A DNA stretch of 64,000 bases from NCBI RefSeq assembly GCF_928381405.1, contig NZ_CAKMSB010000012.1, positions 1 through 64,000 of the forward strand. Direction: 5' to 3'. This document shows positions 1-9,758 of this stretch, one piece after another. This DNA is from Rothia nasisuis. GTDB taxonomy: Bacteria > Actinomycetota > Actinomycetes > Actinomycetales > Micrococcaceae. Position 1 is the stretch's first letter. Each line of letters starts with the position of its first letter. The position numbers were made by a program, and so were the translations under genes. Below the pieces are notes generated by a model that saw nothing but the letters and a program-made list of their open reading frames with translations, was not told the origin of the DNA and searched no databases.

Positions 1-70
1 TGCTGAGGTCTAGGCCTTGTTCTTTGGCTTGGGTGATGAGGTTTTGGGCGAGTTGGTGTTCTGTTGTCAT
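1..70 (-). CDS. IS256-family transposase, N-terminal fragment
   Basis: The fragment starts at ATG (68-70) behind an AGGAGA ribosome-binding site at 81-86. It encodes 23 residues beginning MTTEHQLAQNLITQAKEQG and runs off the left edge. The N-terminus resembles the opening helix of actinobacterial IS256-family (Mutator-type) transposases, which bear a similar QLxxQAxEQG stretch before the catalytic domain. The DDE active site lies outside the window, so intactness cannot be judged. The adjacent inverted-repeat-like end supports the family call. Confidence 0.65.
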   Translation of the reverse strand, partial: MTTEHQLAQNLITQAKEQGLDLS

Positions 71-127
71 GGTGTTATTTTCTCCTGTTGGGGTTTGGAG
101 GGTTTACACCGTTTTTCTGACAGTCCC
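1..127 (-). mobile_element. IS256-type insertion sequence, right-hand fragment
   Basis: This is the 5' end of an insertion sequence that continues off the left edge. Read on the minus strand it has a terminal sequence GGGGACTGTCAG at about 128-117, an AAACGGTGTAAACC stretch, then a ribosome-binding site and a transposase start. Tips of this kind are typical of actinobacterial IS256-family elements. The outer boundary is placed at 126-128 from where the interrupted neighbouring gene loses its reading sense. The other end and any target duplication lie outside the window. Confidence 0.75.
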
Positions 128-233
128 CACAGTTCTTCTTGGCCTCGCGCAGAATATTGAGGTGACCTACGTGAAAGAGGTCGAAGGCGCCAGCTGCGTA
201 GCCGATGTTCAAAGTTTCCCCCAGTGTTTTCAT
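128..233 (-). pseudogene. Cytidylyltransferase (TagD-like) gene, truncated by IS
   Basis: The remnant begins at ATG (231-233) and reads 35 sensible residues, including IGYAAGAFDLFHVGHLNILR. The HVGH at residues 21-24 is the HxGH nucleotide-binding signature of the glycerol-3-phosphate cytidylyltransferase superfamily. Intact members have about 130-150 residues. The reading sense ends after Asn34-Cys35, exactly where the IS256-type terminus begins, so the gene is disrupted. The family makes CDP-glycerol or a related CDP-alditol for teichoic acid or glycan synthesis; the substrate here cannot be told. The rest of the gene presumably lies beyond the IS, outside the window. Confidence 0.7.
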
Positions 234-432
234 AGTTGTGACCCGGAGCGCGGGTTGGTACGAGTATTCTCAGGCTTTAACCCTACGTGAAGGTTACGGG
301 CCAGTTAAGGGGGTGAAAACTAATTTTTTTTCACAACGTAATTTAGCGCACTGGAGGGGCCGCCGGCGGGCACGGCGCCACAAAAAGCTCAATAAGAGTA
401 TTTGCACTGGTCAAAAGCAACTTTGAAGAGGA

Positions 433-888
433 TTATGCCCCTGCTTCTTTGGTGGCTTCTTCTGCCGCCACCCAAGAGAGCATGGCGCATTTCACGCGAG
501 CTACAAACTTAGAGACACCGGCAAAAGCAGCTGCATCGCCGAGCTCCTCCTCGTCAGGTTCAATCTGGCCGCGAGAGCGAAGCATCTCACGGAAGGCATC
601 AACGAGCTTCTGAAACTCAGCCGTGGTCATACCAGGTGCCATCTCAGAAAGCACAGATGCCGCTGCCATGGAAATCGAACACCCGTCACCCTCCCACGAG
701 ATTGATTCGATGACCGGCTCGTCTGCTCTGAGGGCTACACGCAGGTTAATCTCATCACCGCAGGTGGGGTTGTACTGGTGGTTGGTGGCCGTGCGCTGCC
801 CCCCGGTGGCGTCAAGGAGCCCCTCGCCGGAGCGTTGCTTGGCGTGTTCGAGGATGATTTGCTGGTAGAGCTGTTCAAGACCGCTCAT
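433..888 (-). CDS. sufU: SufU iron-sulfur/zinc scaffold protein
   Basis: SufU is the zinc-dependent sulfur acceptor that takes persulfide from SufS in the SUF Fe-S assembly pathway. The 151-residue product has the expected SufU zinc ligands Cys43, Asp45 (PTCGDE), Cys70 (GDGC) and Cys134 (VKCAML). The insertion between the second and third cysteines separates SufU from IscU. The start at 888 (MSGLEQLYQQ) is preceded by GAAGGA; an ATG further upstream gives an unconserved 11-residue extension. It lies about 130 bases downstream of sufS on the same strand, so the two probably form one operon. sufBCD are not in the window. Confidence 0.93.
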   Translation of the reverse strand: MSGLEQLYQQIILEHAKQRSGEGLLDATGGQRTATNHQYNPTCGDEINLRVALRADEPVIESISWEGDGCSISMAAASVLSEMAPGMTTAEFQKLVDAFREMLRSRGQIEPDEEELGDAAAFAGVSKFVARVKCAMLSWVAAEEATKEAGA

Positions 889-1020
889 GGGTATTCCTTC
901 TTTCACGTGTTTTTGATTCAATCTCTAGGCACACCGCTCTGACGCGTAGGCGGGTAGTTAGCCAACTCGCATGGGCAAGGGGTTGTGCCAAGCGGAACTG
1001 GGATTGTGAAATTGATTATT

Positions 1021-2331
1021 CTAGTAGCCGAAGTAGGGCCGCACTGCGGCAAGCTCTTCAACGAAGCGTTCAACCTCGTCAGTGGTGTTGTAGATGTAGG
1101 CCGAGGCTCGGGTCGATGCCGTCATACCCAGCGCGCGGTGCAGAGGCTGGGCGCAGTGGTGGCCAACGCGTACCGCGATGCCCCGGGTATCGAGGAGCTG
1201 GCCGACGTCGTGCGGGTGCACACCGTCAACGTGTACTGAGGTGAGCCCTGCTCGGGGCTGGCCCGCGGCGGGCCCAATCAGGCGGACGCCGGGGATTGAG
1301 CTGACGCCCTCGGCCAGTAGCTGCCCGAGTTTGGACTCCCAGGCGTGAACCTGCTCCATACCCAGGTGCTGGAGGTAGCGCACTGCCTCAGCCCAGGCGA
1401 CAGCCTGGGAGACGCGCTGGGTACCCGCCTCAAATTTGATGGGGGCGGGCATCCATTCGGCTTCGGTCATGGTGACCCTGGTGATCATGGAGCCACCGGT
1501 GAGGAAGGGCGGCATGGCCTCTAGCAGCTCGTTGCGGCCGTAGAGGGCGCCGATACCGGTAGGTGCCAGCATCTTGTGGGCCGAGAAAGCGGCGAAGTCT
1601 ACGCCGAGTTTTTTCATGTCGACTGGCATGTGGGGCACCGACTGGCAGGCATCCAGTACGGTCAGGGCGCCCACCTTATCTGCCAGGGAGACCATGAAGT
1701 CTACGTCGGTGATAGACCCGGCAACGTTCGAGACGTGGGTGAAGGCAAGGACGCGGGTGCGGTCTGTGACGATGGACTCGGCTGCTTCGTAGTCGATTAG
1801 GCCCTGGTCGGTGACGGGGATATAGCGCAGGGTGGCCCCGGTTCGGGCAGCCAGGAGCTGCCAGGGAATGATGTTGGCGTGGTGCTCCTGCTCGGTGGTG
1901 ACGATTTCATCACCCTCCCCCAGGGCAAAGCGGGTGGTTGCGCTTCCCCCGATGCCTGCTGAGGCATTGGAGAAGGAGTAGGTCAGCAGGTTAAGAGCCT
2001 CAGTGGCGTTGGATGCCCAAACCAGTTCGTTCTCGGCTGCACCGATGAAGGAGGCGACGGTGCGGCGGGCGCCTTCAAAGGCGTCGGTGGCTTCAACAGC
2101 GAGTGTGTGTGCCCCACGGTGGACCGCAGAGTTAGCGCCCAGGTAGTAGTCACGCTCAGCGTCCAGCACCTGCAGGGGGTTTTGGCTGGTGGCTCCGGTG
2201 TCGAGGTAGGCCAGGGGGTGGCCGTTGACTTCACTACCCAGGATAGGGAAGTCCTTACGGATTTCTGCCACAAGCTCGTTGGTGAGCTCTGCTCCGGCAG
2301 GTGTGCGGTAATCGCGGGCCACTGTGTTCAC
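1021..2331 (-). CDS. sufS: SufS cysteine desulfurase
   Basis: This is a PLP-dependent group II cysteine desulfurase that releases sulfur from cysteine as an enzyme persulfide and passes it to SufU. The 436-residue product has the PLP lysine Lys253 in SAHKMLAPTGIG, the cofactor-stacking histidine in the EQEHHAN motif near residue 150, and the persulfide cysteine Cys393 in VRVGHHCAQP. Length and motif order are normal for SufS. The predicted start is GTG at 2331 behind GAGGAAAG; a second GTG three codons on is equally possible. It is followed by sufU on the same strand. Confidence 0.95.
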   Translation of the reverse strand: MNTVARDYRTPAGAELTNELVAEIRKDFPILGSEVNGHPLAYLDTGATSQNPLQVLDAERDYYLGANSAVHRGAHTLAVEATDAFEGARRTVASFIGAAENELVWASNATEALNLLTYSFSNASAGIGGSATTRFALGEGDEIVTTEQEHHANIIPWQLLAARTGATLRYIPVTDQGLIDYEAAESIVTDRTRVLAFTHVSNVAGSITDVDFMVSLADKVGALTVLDACQSVPHMPVDMKKLGVDFAAFSAHKMLAPTGIGALYGRNELLEAMPPFLTGGSMITRVTMTEAEWMPAPIKFEAGTQRVSQAVAWAEAVRYLQHLGMEQVHAWESKLGQLLAEGVSSIPGVRLIGPAAGQPRAGLTSVHVDGVHPHDVGQLLDTRGIAVRVGHHCAQPLHRALGMTASTRASAYIYNTTDEVERFVEELAAVRPYFGY

Positions 2332-2427
2332 CTTTCCTCAGGGTTCTGCCTCTATAACGGCATACTTTTCTAGCGTATTCCTTGCGAGGCGGAAATGGTA
2401 GTTAGGGTGGGCTTTATAGCGGAGAGG

Positions 2428-3012
2428 TTAGGATGCCGCGTGGTACCGCTGCTGAGTTGCCAGTAAACCGCTCTTCACCAGCATTTCAGCGGCATCTGCC
2501 GCGCTAGAAATTAAAAAGGGCAGGTCCTTCTTCTCAGCTGCGCTGAAGGGCTTGAGCACGAAATCTGCGGTCTGCATCTGCCCCGGTGGGCGGCCGATAC
2601 CGGCGCGCACCCGGTAGTAGTTCTTGGTGCCCAGAGCCTTGGTAATATCTCGCAGGCCATTATGCCCCCCTTCTCCCCCACCAATTTTGAGTTTGATGGA
2701 GTCAAAGGGAATATCCAGCTCATCGTGCACCACAATGATTTTTTCGGGGTCAATACCATAGAACTGAGCCAGAGCGGAGACGGGCCCGCCCGATACGTTC
2801 ATGTAGGTCAGGGGCTTTGCCAGTACCACTTTCGCTCCCCCTACGCCCAGGCGTCCTTCGAGAACCTGGGCACGGGCCTTGCTGTGCTTCTTGAAGTTGC
2901 CGCCTACAACGGTTGCCAGTTCATCGAGCACCATCTGCCCGATGTTGTGGCGGGTTGCGGCGTACTCGGGCCCGGGGTTACCCAGACCAACAATCAGCCA
3001 AGCGTCAGACAT
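2428..3012 (-). CDS. pth: Peptidyl-tRNA hydrolase
   Basis: Pth recycles peptidyl-tRNAs that drop off ribosomes. The 194-residue product begins with [12 protein letters not shown] and carries the catalytic His22 (TRHNIG), Asn72 (YMNVSGG) and Asp97 (VHDELD), followed by the conserved [10 protein letters not shown] stretch. The start at 3012 (MSDAWLIVG) has an AAAGGG ribosome-binding site and removes a 33-residue unconserved N-terminus that would read through the upstream hairpin. It lies directly downstream of rplY on the same strand, the usual order in actinobacteria, with a strong hairpin between them. Confidence 0.95.
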   Translation of the reverse strand: MSDAWLIVGLGNPGPEYAATRHNIGQMVLDELATVVGGNFKKHSKARAQVLEGRLGVGGAKVVLAKPLTYMNVSGGPVSALAQFYGIDPEKIIVVHDELDIPFDSIKLKIGGGEGGHNGLRDITKALGTKNYYRVRAGIGRPPGQMQTADFVLKPFSAAEKKDLPFLISSAADAAEMLVKSGLLATQQRYHAAS

Positions 3013-3070
3013 GTTTTCGCCCTTTCTGCGGCGCAAGAATGTGGTGAGCATACAAGAGAGTCTACCGAGA

Positions 3071-3106
3071 GGGAGGCCCGCACCGTGTACACGATGCGGG
3101 CCTCCC
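3071..3106 (-). terminator. 12-bp perfect hairpin between rplY and pth
   Basis: The arms 3071-3082 (GGGAGGCCCGCA) and 3095-3106 pair perfectly around a 12-base loop that itself contains GTGTAC. It lies 28 bases downstream of the rplY stop codon on the minus strand and just before the pth ribosome-binding region. A clear U-run is missing, so it may be an attenuating or processing hairpin, not a full terminator. Confidence 0.6.
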
Positions 3107-3133
3107 TCCATCAGCTAAGTGAGCCGCTAAGGC

Positions 3134-3757
3134 TTACTTGGCTTCATCAACCTGTGCGTCAGCTTCTGCACCCTCGGGGGCGTTCTCGCCCTCTTCGCCA
3201 ACCTCAGGGACGTCAAGTTCCTCAGGCTCGGAGATGTTAACAACCAGCAGTTCAGCGTCTGCTACGAGGGTAACGCCGGCGGGCAGTTCTACGTCCGAAG
3301 CGTGAACGTGGTCGCCTGCTTCGCGGCCTTCGATGTTAACAACGAGAGCTTCGGGAGCCTTCAGAGCGTCAGCTTCAACGAGCAGAACGGTTTCTTCCTG
3401 GTTAGCAACAGAGCCAACGGCGGGCTCACCCTCTACGTGTACGGGGATTTCAATCTCGACACGCTCGCCGCGCTTTACGGTCAGCAGGTCGATGTGCTGC
3501 AGTTCAGGGCGGATGGGGTGGCGCTGGATGTCCTTAATCATGGCCAGGTGTGAGTCACCTTCGATATCGAGGTCCAGAATTGCGTTGGGGACGCGGGCGG
3601 CCAAGGTGGTTGCGTGGCCGGGCAGTACGACGTGCTTGGGCTCTTCGCCGTGGCCGTAGATGACGGCGGGAATGTCTCCTGCCATGCGGATGCGGCGAGC
3701 ATAGCCTTTACCGAACTCGGTACGAACAATTGCTGAAATCTTGATGGTCTCTGACAT
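3134..3757 (-). CDS. rplY: 50S ribosomal protein L25 (general stress protein Ctc type)
   Basis: L25 binds 5S rRNA in the large ribosomal subunit. The 207-residue product is the long TL5/Ctc form. The N-terminal L25 domain (about residues 1-95, with RTEFGKGYARRIR near the start and HIDLLTVKRGE) is followed by a C-terminal beta domain (about 100-185) and an acidic tail rich in Glu and Ala. The ATG at 3757 has AAAGGG upstream. The leader contains a nested inverted repeat next to this site, annotated separately. pth follows on the same strand. Confidence 0.95.
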   Translation of the reverse strand: MSETIKISAIVRTEFGKGYARRIRMAGDIPAVIYGHGEEPKHVVLPGHATTLAARVPNAILDLDIEGDSHLAMIKDIQRHPIRPELQHIDLLTVKRGERVEIEIPVHVEGEPAVGSVANQEETVLLVEADALKAPEALVVNIEGREAGDHVHASDVELPAGVTLVADAELLVVNISEPEELDVPEVGEEGENAPEGAEADAQVDEAK

Positions 3758-3772
3758 GGTCAGTCACCCTTT

Positions 3773-3838
3773 CTGGTTAGAAATTATCGATGCGCCAAGA
3801 AAAAAGTGAACTGGCGCCAGAAATCGCTTTCTAACCAG
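3773..3838 (-). promoter_or_regulatory. Nested inverted repeat in the rplY 5' leader
   Basis: CTGGTTAGAAA at 3773-3783 is exactly complementary to TTTCTAACCAG at 3828-3838. Inside it, GCGCCA at 3792-3797 can pair with TGGCGC at 3812-3817, and 3811-3820 is itself the palindrome CTGGCGCCAG. In the rplY transcript the outer stem ends immediately before the AAAGGG ribosome-binding site, so folding could influence translation. Whether this is an autoregulatory leader is inference. Confidence 0.45.
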
Positions 3839-3930
3839 CCACCGTCAGTTCCGGACCTACGCTCATGATATGAGGGAACGTATTCCACTGCCTTGGCTAT
3901 ACAGTTGGGCAAAAGCACAACCTAGCCAGT

Positions 3931-5079
3931 TTATGCCTTCTGGCTGATTGAAATCAAGTGGTCCATCCTGCGAGCCACCGTTTTCGTATAGAGATGCGAG
4001 CTCATAAACCGCAGGGCAGCCTCCGACTTCCTCCCTACCTCGTCACGGTTAAGCGCTAAATGGTTAAGTATTTCAACCAGCGCGTCCACGTCTGCCCGAG
4101 GTACGGTCCACCCCACTCCTTCTTGGTTCAAGAAGGTTGAGGTTTCGTTCTCAAAGGCCACAACCGGCACTCCCTGCCCCAGGGACTCAAAGTAGGTCAT
4201 TGACGGGTCCCCCTGAACGTGAGGTAGAACCATGACACTAATATTCTTTTGAACAAAGGGAACCCATTGCGCACGGTATTCCATAAATCCCTTGTAGATG
4301 AGGTTAGGTGCCGAGCGCTCAAGAATGTCTGACCTGTCGCTACCGTCACCCATGATATAGAACTTTATGAAGGGGTTAGTTTTATACAGTTTTTGGGAAA
4401 TGTACGCGAGATACCGTGACCCCTTCATGGGGTCTAGCCGCCCGGAGAACCCGATGTTAAATTCTCGGTCGCTCCCGTACTTGCTGGGATTGGGTTCGGG
4501 GAGTGAATCCACCCTATGATCAAAGAAAACAATCGAGCTCTTTGTCAACCGGCGGTAGTGCTGTGCAGCGGGCGAGCCGTTAAACTGTAGCGCTGACGCT
4601 CGCCTAAGGAATCTTCGATCCTGATACTCTTTTCTCATTAAAGAAAAATCAATTACTGCTTTTTTCCAGAAGCCCCCAGTCATATGTGCACGGTAAATAG
4701 CCCGCCTAATCCCCGGGGTGAATTCAACAAGATAAACCACCCGGTGCGGCAAATCAACCAGAAACCGGGTGCTGTCTTTATAGAGCGCATGAACCGTTGC
4801 CCCCGGAGCGATATTCCTGAGATAGGTTGCAGCATCTTCAGTAACGAGGTTAATCGTTGAAGGCTCAAAGGGGTGCAGATGATCAACCGAGCTACCGCCC
4901 GCAGGGACGATGCCCTCCAGCGCTACAACCGAAAATGTGATGTGCTGGCTGACGCTCTCTAAATAATCCTTGTAGGCCTTGTAACCCAGGTAGCTGCGCT
5001 CCGGCAGATACAAGACCCCTTCTCTACTGGAGATAGAACCGGGGTCAACGATGACTATATGAAAATCAGTTTTACTCAT
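3931..5079 (-). CDS. GT4-like glycosyltransferase
   Basis: This is a predicted GT-B fold retaining glycosyltransferase of about 382 residues. The C-terminal half has the typical order: a strand and glycine turn (IGFSGRLDPMKG), a second strand (FYIMGDGSDR), the YKGFM loop, and a donor-binding region (YFESLGQGVPVVAFENE) with glutamates in the E-x7-E position. The N-terminal acceptor domain is poorly conserved and the sugar cannot be named. The start is placed at ATG 5079 (MSKTDFHIVIV), five codons inside a possible longer start at 5094. The gene looks more AT-rich than the rml genes, consistent with an accessory origin. A palindromic repeat separates it from the next GT gene. Confidence 0.8.
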   Translation of the reverse strand: MSKTDFHIVIVDPGSISSREGVLYLPERSYLGYKAYKDYLESVSQHITFSVVALEGIVPAGGSSVDHLHPFEPSTINLVTEDAATYLRNIAPGATVHALYKDSTRFLVDLPHRVVYLVEFTPGIRRAIYRAHMTGGFWKKAVIDFSLMRKEYQDRRFLRRASALQFNGSPAAQHYRRLTKSSIVFFDHRVDSLPEPNPSKYGSDREFNIGFSGRLDPMKGSRYLAYISQKLYKTNPFIKFYIMGDGSDRSDILERSAPNLIYKGFMEYRAQWVPFVQKNISVMVLPHVQGDPSMTYFESLGQGVPVVAFENETSTFLNQEGVGWTVPRADVDALVEILNHLALNRDEVGRKSEAALRFMSSHLYTKTVARRMDHLISISQKA

Positions 5080-5123
5080 ACAATATACTCTCAAAGAGAC
5101 GGGATACGCCGAGAGCTAACTAG

Positions 5124-5213
5124 GAGGCTTATTCAAAAGTGCCTTCGCCCCGGCTTCCCAGGCTCGCCCTCGCTACGCCCCTGGGTTCGCCTGATTACTT
5201 TTGAATAAGCCTC
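5124..5213. repeat. Palindromic intergenic element, copy 1
   Basis: Perfect 17-bp terminal inverted repeats, GAGGCTTATTCAAAAGT at 5124-5140 and its complement at 5197-5213, bound a 90-bp element. An inner pair CCCAGG/CCTGGG flanks a core GGCTCGCCCTCGCTACG. The ends match those of copy 3 (11207-11388) in inverted orientation over more than 30 bases each. It lies between two glycosyltransferase genes. No convincing target duplication is visible. Confidence 0.85.
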
Positions 5214-5234
5214 AAGAAACCTGGCTCCCTTTGC

Positions 5235-6068
5235 TCACCTACCCCTTTTGAATGACCTCAATGTTCGACCAACGGCCTTTCTTGCCGAGTCAACTTTGCC
5301 GTAGATTCTTTCATATCGCCTGATTTTCAGTCTTTGCTCGATGATTTCGCCCCAGAGCACGTCAATGTTTTCCATATAAAGCTCAGGGGAATTCTTTGAT
5401 ATGGCGGTGTTTGTCTCGACCATAGACTCAACACTTGCCGCATACCTGCCGTTGATGCCGCCCTCTGACTGTCTGTACAGAAAACCAGGCTTCTCAACAC
5501 GCCCAAACTTAAAGTCTTTCGAGGCCATACGAACCCAGAAGTCATGATCTTCGTGACCATTGACGAAGCGCTCATCAAAACCCCCGATAGCGTCAAAGCA
5601 TGATGCTTTTATCAGCGCAGAGATATAAACGCAGTTCTCGAGCATGATTTTTCGTTTGTCGAAAGGCGGCAGGTTCCATGGGATTTTCTCGCCCCGCATC
5701 GTTAACACACTTGCCTGGGAGTAAGAAATATCTAAATCATTTTTTAAAATGTTATCTAGATTATCTGAGATGTAAGACTCGAGCAACAAGTCGTCGTCAT
5801 CAAGGAAGAGAAGGTAGTCCCCGGTGGCTAGAGTTCTACCGTAGTTTCTTGCCCCGGCGGGGCCACGGTTCTCTATACTGACCACCGAACAGTGATTGCT
5901 CTTAAAGCCTTCCAGAGTACTCTGAACCTCTGGGTTGGATGAACCGTCATCAACAATAATAATTTCATGAGGCTTATGGGTCTGGTTCAAGGCTGAACTT
6001 ACTGCCTCATGTAAATAATCAGTTCTATTGAAAACGCTTATAATAACTGACACTCTGGGGTGAGTCAC
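5235..6068 (-). CDS. GT2 family glycosyltransferase
   Basis: This is a predicted inverting, GT-A fold, cytoplasmic glycosyltransferase of 277 residues. It opens with the nucleotide-sugar binding strand RVSVIISVFNRTDYL, followed by IIIVDDGSS, the metal-binding DDDD at about residues 92-95 (LLFLDDDDLL) and the acceptor-side motif NGHEDHDFWVRM. The C-terminus is short and basic. The donor sugar is not predictable. It is encoded just downstream of rmlCD on the same strand, so rhamnose transfer is possible but unproven. Confidence 0.85.
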   Translation of the reverse strand: MTHPRVSVIISVFNRTDYLHEAVSSALNQTHKPHEIIIVDDGSSNPEVQSTLEGFKSNHCSVVSIENRGPAGARNYGRTLATGDYLLFLDDDDLLLESYISDNLDNILKNDLDISYSQASVLTMRGEKIPWNLPPFDKRKIMLENCVYISALIKASCFDAIGGFDERFVNGHEDHDFWVRMASKDFKFGRVEKPGFLYRQSEGGINGRYAASVESMVETNTAISKNSPELYMENIDVLWGEIIEQRLKIRRYERIYGKVDSARKAVGRTLRSFKRGR

Positions 6069-6097
6069 TAGAGCTCCTTAATCATCAGTTTCTAGTT

Positions 6098-7515
6098 TTA
6101 AGAGGCCTCTACGTATGCCTTGACGAGCTCTCTATGGTCACGGGGCGTGAATCCGGCTTCAATAATTCTAGATAGATCCATCGATGAGTTGGCCGGGCGG
6201 GGCGAGAACACCTCTGCCTGGGCGAAGTATTCCGCAGTGGTCACGGGAGTCACCCGGTCAGATGAGTGGCCGGTCGCCTCAAAAACAGCCTTGGCTATGT
6301 CTGCCCAGGTCACCACGTCACCGGTATTTGATACGTGGTAGGTGCCGAACTCACAGTTATTCTCAATCAGATGCAGAATCGCCCCCGCCAGGTCTTCAGT
6401 GAAGGTGGGGCGCCCGTGCTGGTCAGCTACCACGGTCGGGGCAACACCGCGTTCTGCCAGAGACTTCATAATCTCAATAAAGTTTTTACCGTCGCCCATT
6501 ACCCAGGAGGTACGCACAATATAGTGGCGGGCAACCGAACGGGCAGCCATCTCACCGGCGGCTTTCGACTGCCCATACACGCCCAGCGGGGCCAACGGAG
6601 CATCCACAGAATATTCCTCGCCCAGTGGCAGTGAGCCGTCAAACACGTAGTCGGTAGAGACCTGCACCAGGGGAATACCCGCTTCGTCCGCAATCCGTGC
6701 AAGAGCCGCCACACCCGTGGCGTTAGAAGCCCAGGCGTCCGCGCGGCCCTCAGGGGTCTCAGCCTGGTCAACGGCTGTGTAGGCAGCGGCATTGATAATG
6801 CCGCGCAGCGAGCGCCAACGGTAAGAGTCAACCCAGGATTCTGGACGAGCCAGATCAAGTTCCTCGCGAGTAGCGGCAAGGTAGGGAGTTCCGGCCGCCG
6901 CGAGTTGCTTAACCAGTTCGCGGCCCAGCTGACCGTTGGCACCAACCACCAGAAGCGGGGCAGGTGTGAGCGGCTGCACCTCAGCGAGACGGGGGTGATT
7001 CCTGTCTTTCTCAGAGAGCTCCGCCTGTTCAAGAGAAATAGGCCAGTCAATAGCTACGGTCTCGTCGGCCAGGTTAAGGAAGGAGTACTCCCCCTGGGCA
7101 TCTGCTGACCAGTGATCATTGACCAGGTAGGTGTAAGCGGTGTTATCTTCTAGGGTCTGAAAGGAGTTGCCCACGCCGCGGGGCACATAGACCGCCGTAT
7201 CTGGCCCAAGTTCAACGGTCACCGTCTTACCAAAAGATTCCCCTTGGCGCAGGTCAACCCAGGCACCAAAAATCCGCCCGGTCGCTACCGACACATATTT
7301 ATCCCACGGTTCAGCATGGATACCACGGGTGGTGCCAGCAGCAGCATTGAAAGAAATGTTATTCTGTACCGGCCCAAAGTCGGGTAGGCCAGCGGCAACC
7401 ATCTTCTCGCGCTGCCAGTTTTCTTTGAACCAGCCGCGGTTATCGCCGTGCTGGGGAATATCAATAATGAGCAGACCGGGAATCTCGGTGGTGTGTACTG
7501 CCAGTTGCTTGGGCA

Positions 7516-7516
<1 letters not shown>
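6098..7516 (-). CDS. rmlCD: Bifunctional RmlC-RmlD: dTDP-4-keto-rhamnose epimerase/reductase
   Basis: The 472-residue fusion would carry out the last two steps of dTDP-L-rhamnose synthesis. Residues about 1-185 form the cupin 3,5-epimerase RmlC (GDNRGWFKENW, the GTTRGIHAE histidine motif, VYVPRGVGNSFQ). Residues about 190-470 are the NADPH-dependent reductase RmlD (VVGANGQLGREL, VSTDYVFDGS, YGQSKAAGE with the catalytic Tyr-x3-Lys, HYIVRTSWV). The same fusion is known in other actinobacteria. Its start ATG overlaps the rmlB stop by one base (TAATG), so the two are translationally coupled. Confidence 0.93.
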
Positions 7517-8651
<1,135 letters not shown>

Positions 8652-8694
8652 TACTACACCAAATTCCCCTGCTATTCATGCCACAATAGAGAGC

Positions 8695-9555
8695 ATGAAG
8701 GGAATTCTACTTGCAGGTGGAACGGGCTCACGCCTCCACCCCATTACGCTTGGCATCAGCAAACAGCTCACTCCTGTTTACGACAAACCGATGATCTACT
8801 ACCCCATCTCAACCCTCATGTTGGCGGGTATTCAAGACATCCTCATTATCACCACCCCCCAGGATCAAGAACAGTTCCAGCGCCTTTTGGGCGATGGCTC
8901 CCAGTTCGGCGTTAACTTCACCTACCAGATTCAGCCCTCACCGGACGGGCTGGCACAGGCCTTCATCCTCGGTGAAGAACATATCGGCAACGAGGGTGCC
9001 GCGCTGGTTCTTGGGGATAACATCTTCTACGGCCCCGGCCTGGGCACCCAGCTACGCAAGTACACCGAGGTAGACGGCGCAGCCGTCTTCGGCTACCGCG
9101 TGGCTGACCCTACAGCCTACGGCGTGGTGGAATTTGACGAGAACTTTAGGGCTATTTCAATTGAAGAAAAGCCCAAAGTTCCCAAGAGCGACTACGCCAT
9201 TCCCGGCCTGTACTTTTACGACAATAACGTGGTCGACTACGCAAAAGCCATTAAGCCCTCTCCCCGAGGTGAACTGGAAATTACCGACCTCAACCGTGTT
9301 TATCTGGAACAGGGAAAACTACAGGTAGAAATTCTTCCCCGCGGCACCGCCTGGCTCGACACCGGAACATTTGATTCGCTGGCTGATGCGACAAACTTTA
9401 TTCGCACGGTTCAAGCCCGGCAGGGGCTCTCCATCGGTTCGCCTGAAGAAATTGGTTGGCGCATGGGGTGGATTGATGACGCTCGCCTTGAAGAGCTGGC
9501 AAAACCCCTCATCAAAAGCGGGTACGGGGCCTATCTCATGGGCCTGTTGCGCTAA
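8695..9555 (+). CDS. rmlA: Glucose-1-phosphate thymidylyltransferase
   Basis: RmlA makes dTDP-glucose from dTTP and glucose-1-phosphate, the entry step to dTDP-rhamnose. The 286-residue product has the sugar-nucleotidyltransferase signature [13 protein letters not shown] at residues 5-17, the [15 protein letters not shown] block, [10 protein letters not shown] with the metal-binding Asp, and the IEEKP and WLDTGT motifs. Length is normal. It is divergent from rmlB-rmlCD, completing the rhamnose pathway here. A weak ribosome-binding site (GAGAG) precedes the ATG. Confidence 0.96.
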   Translation: MKGILLAGGTGSRLHPITLGISKQLTPVYDKPMIYYPISTLMLAGIQDILIITTPQDQEQFQRLLGDGSQFGVNFTYQIQPSPDGLAQAFILGEEHIGNEGAALVLGDNIFYGPGLGTQLRKYTEVDGAAVFGYRVADPTAYGVVEFDENFRAISIEEKPKVPKSDYAIPGLYFYDNNVVDYAKAIKPSPRGELEITDLNRVYLEQGKLQVEILPRGTAWLDTGTFDSLADATNFIRTVQARQGLSIGSPEEIGWRMGWIDDARLEELAKPLIKSGYGAYLMGLLR

Positions 9556-9582
9556 CAAGAAGGCTTATTTATTAGGTAGGCA

Positions 9583-9615
9583 CCGTTGGGATCACACTCA
9601 CTGCAACCCCAACGG
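9583..9615 (+). terminator. Hairpin downstream of rmlA
   Basis: CCGTTGGG at 9583-9590 can pair with CCCAACGG at 9608-9615 around a 17-base loop, 28 bases after the rmlA stop. It has only 8 base pairs and no U-run, so it is a weak terminator candidate. The sequence just before it (GGCTTATTTATTAGG, about 9562-9576) faintly resembles the arm of the palindromic elements. Confidence 0.3.
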
Positions 9616-9758
9616 CACCCAAAAATTACCTCAGGGATAAAGCTCCCCCCAAGGCTAACCAAGCTCACGCAATATTCCCTACAGGTCTGCCGTATACGCT
9701 GGTAGAATCTATAAGGCTTTATTTCAATTTCTCCCTCGCATCCACACCTAGGTGACCT

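Noticed and set aside
2662-3240. Long plus-strand frame opposite pth and rplY
   Set aside because: It is antisense to two well-conserved genes, crosses their hairpin and has no recognisable domain.
5124-5213. Palindromic repeats as a CRISPR array
   Set aside because: Copies are kilobases apart, palindromic, and have no regular spacers or cas genes.
9690-9712. TAGAAT as the -10 box of the BY-kinase gene
   Set aside because: No matching -35 element is found at 16-18 bases upstream, so the promoter cannot be supported.
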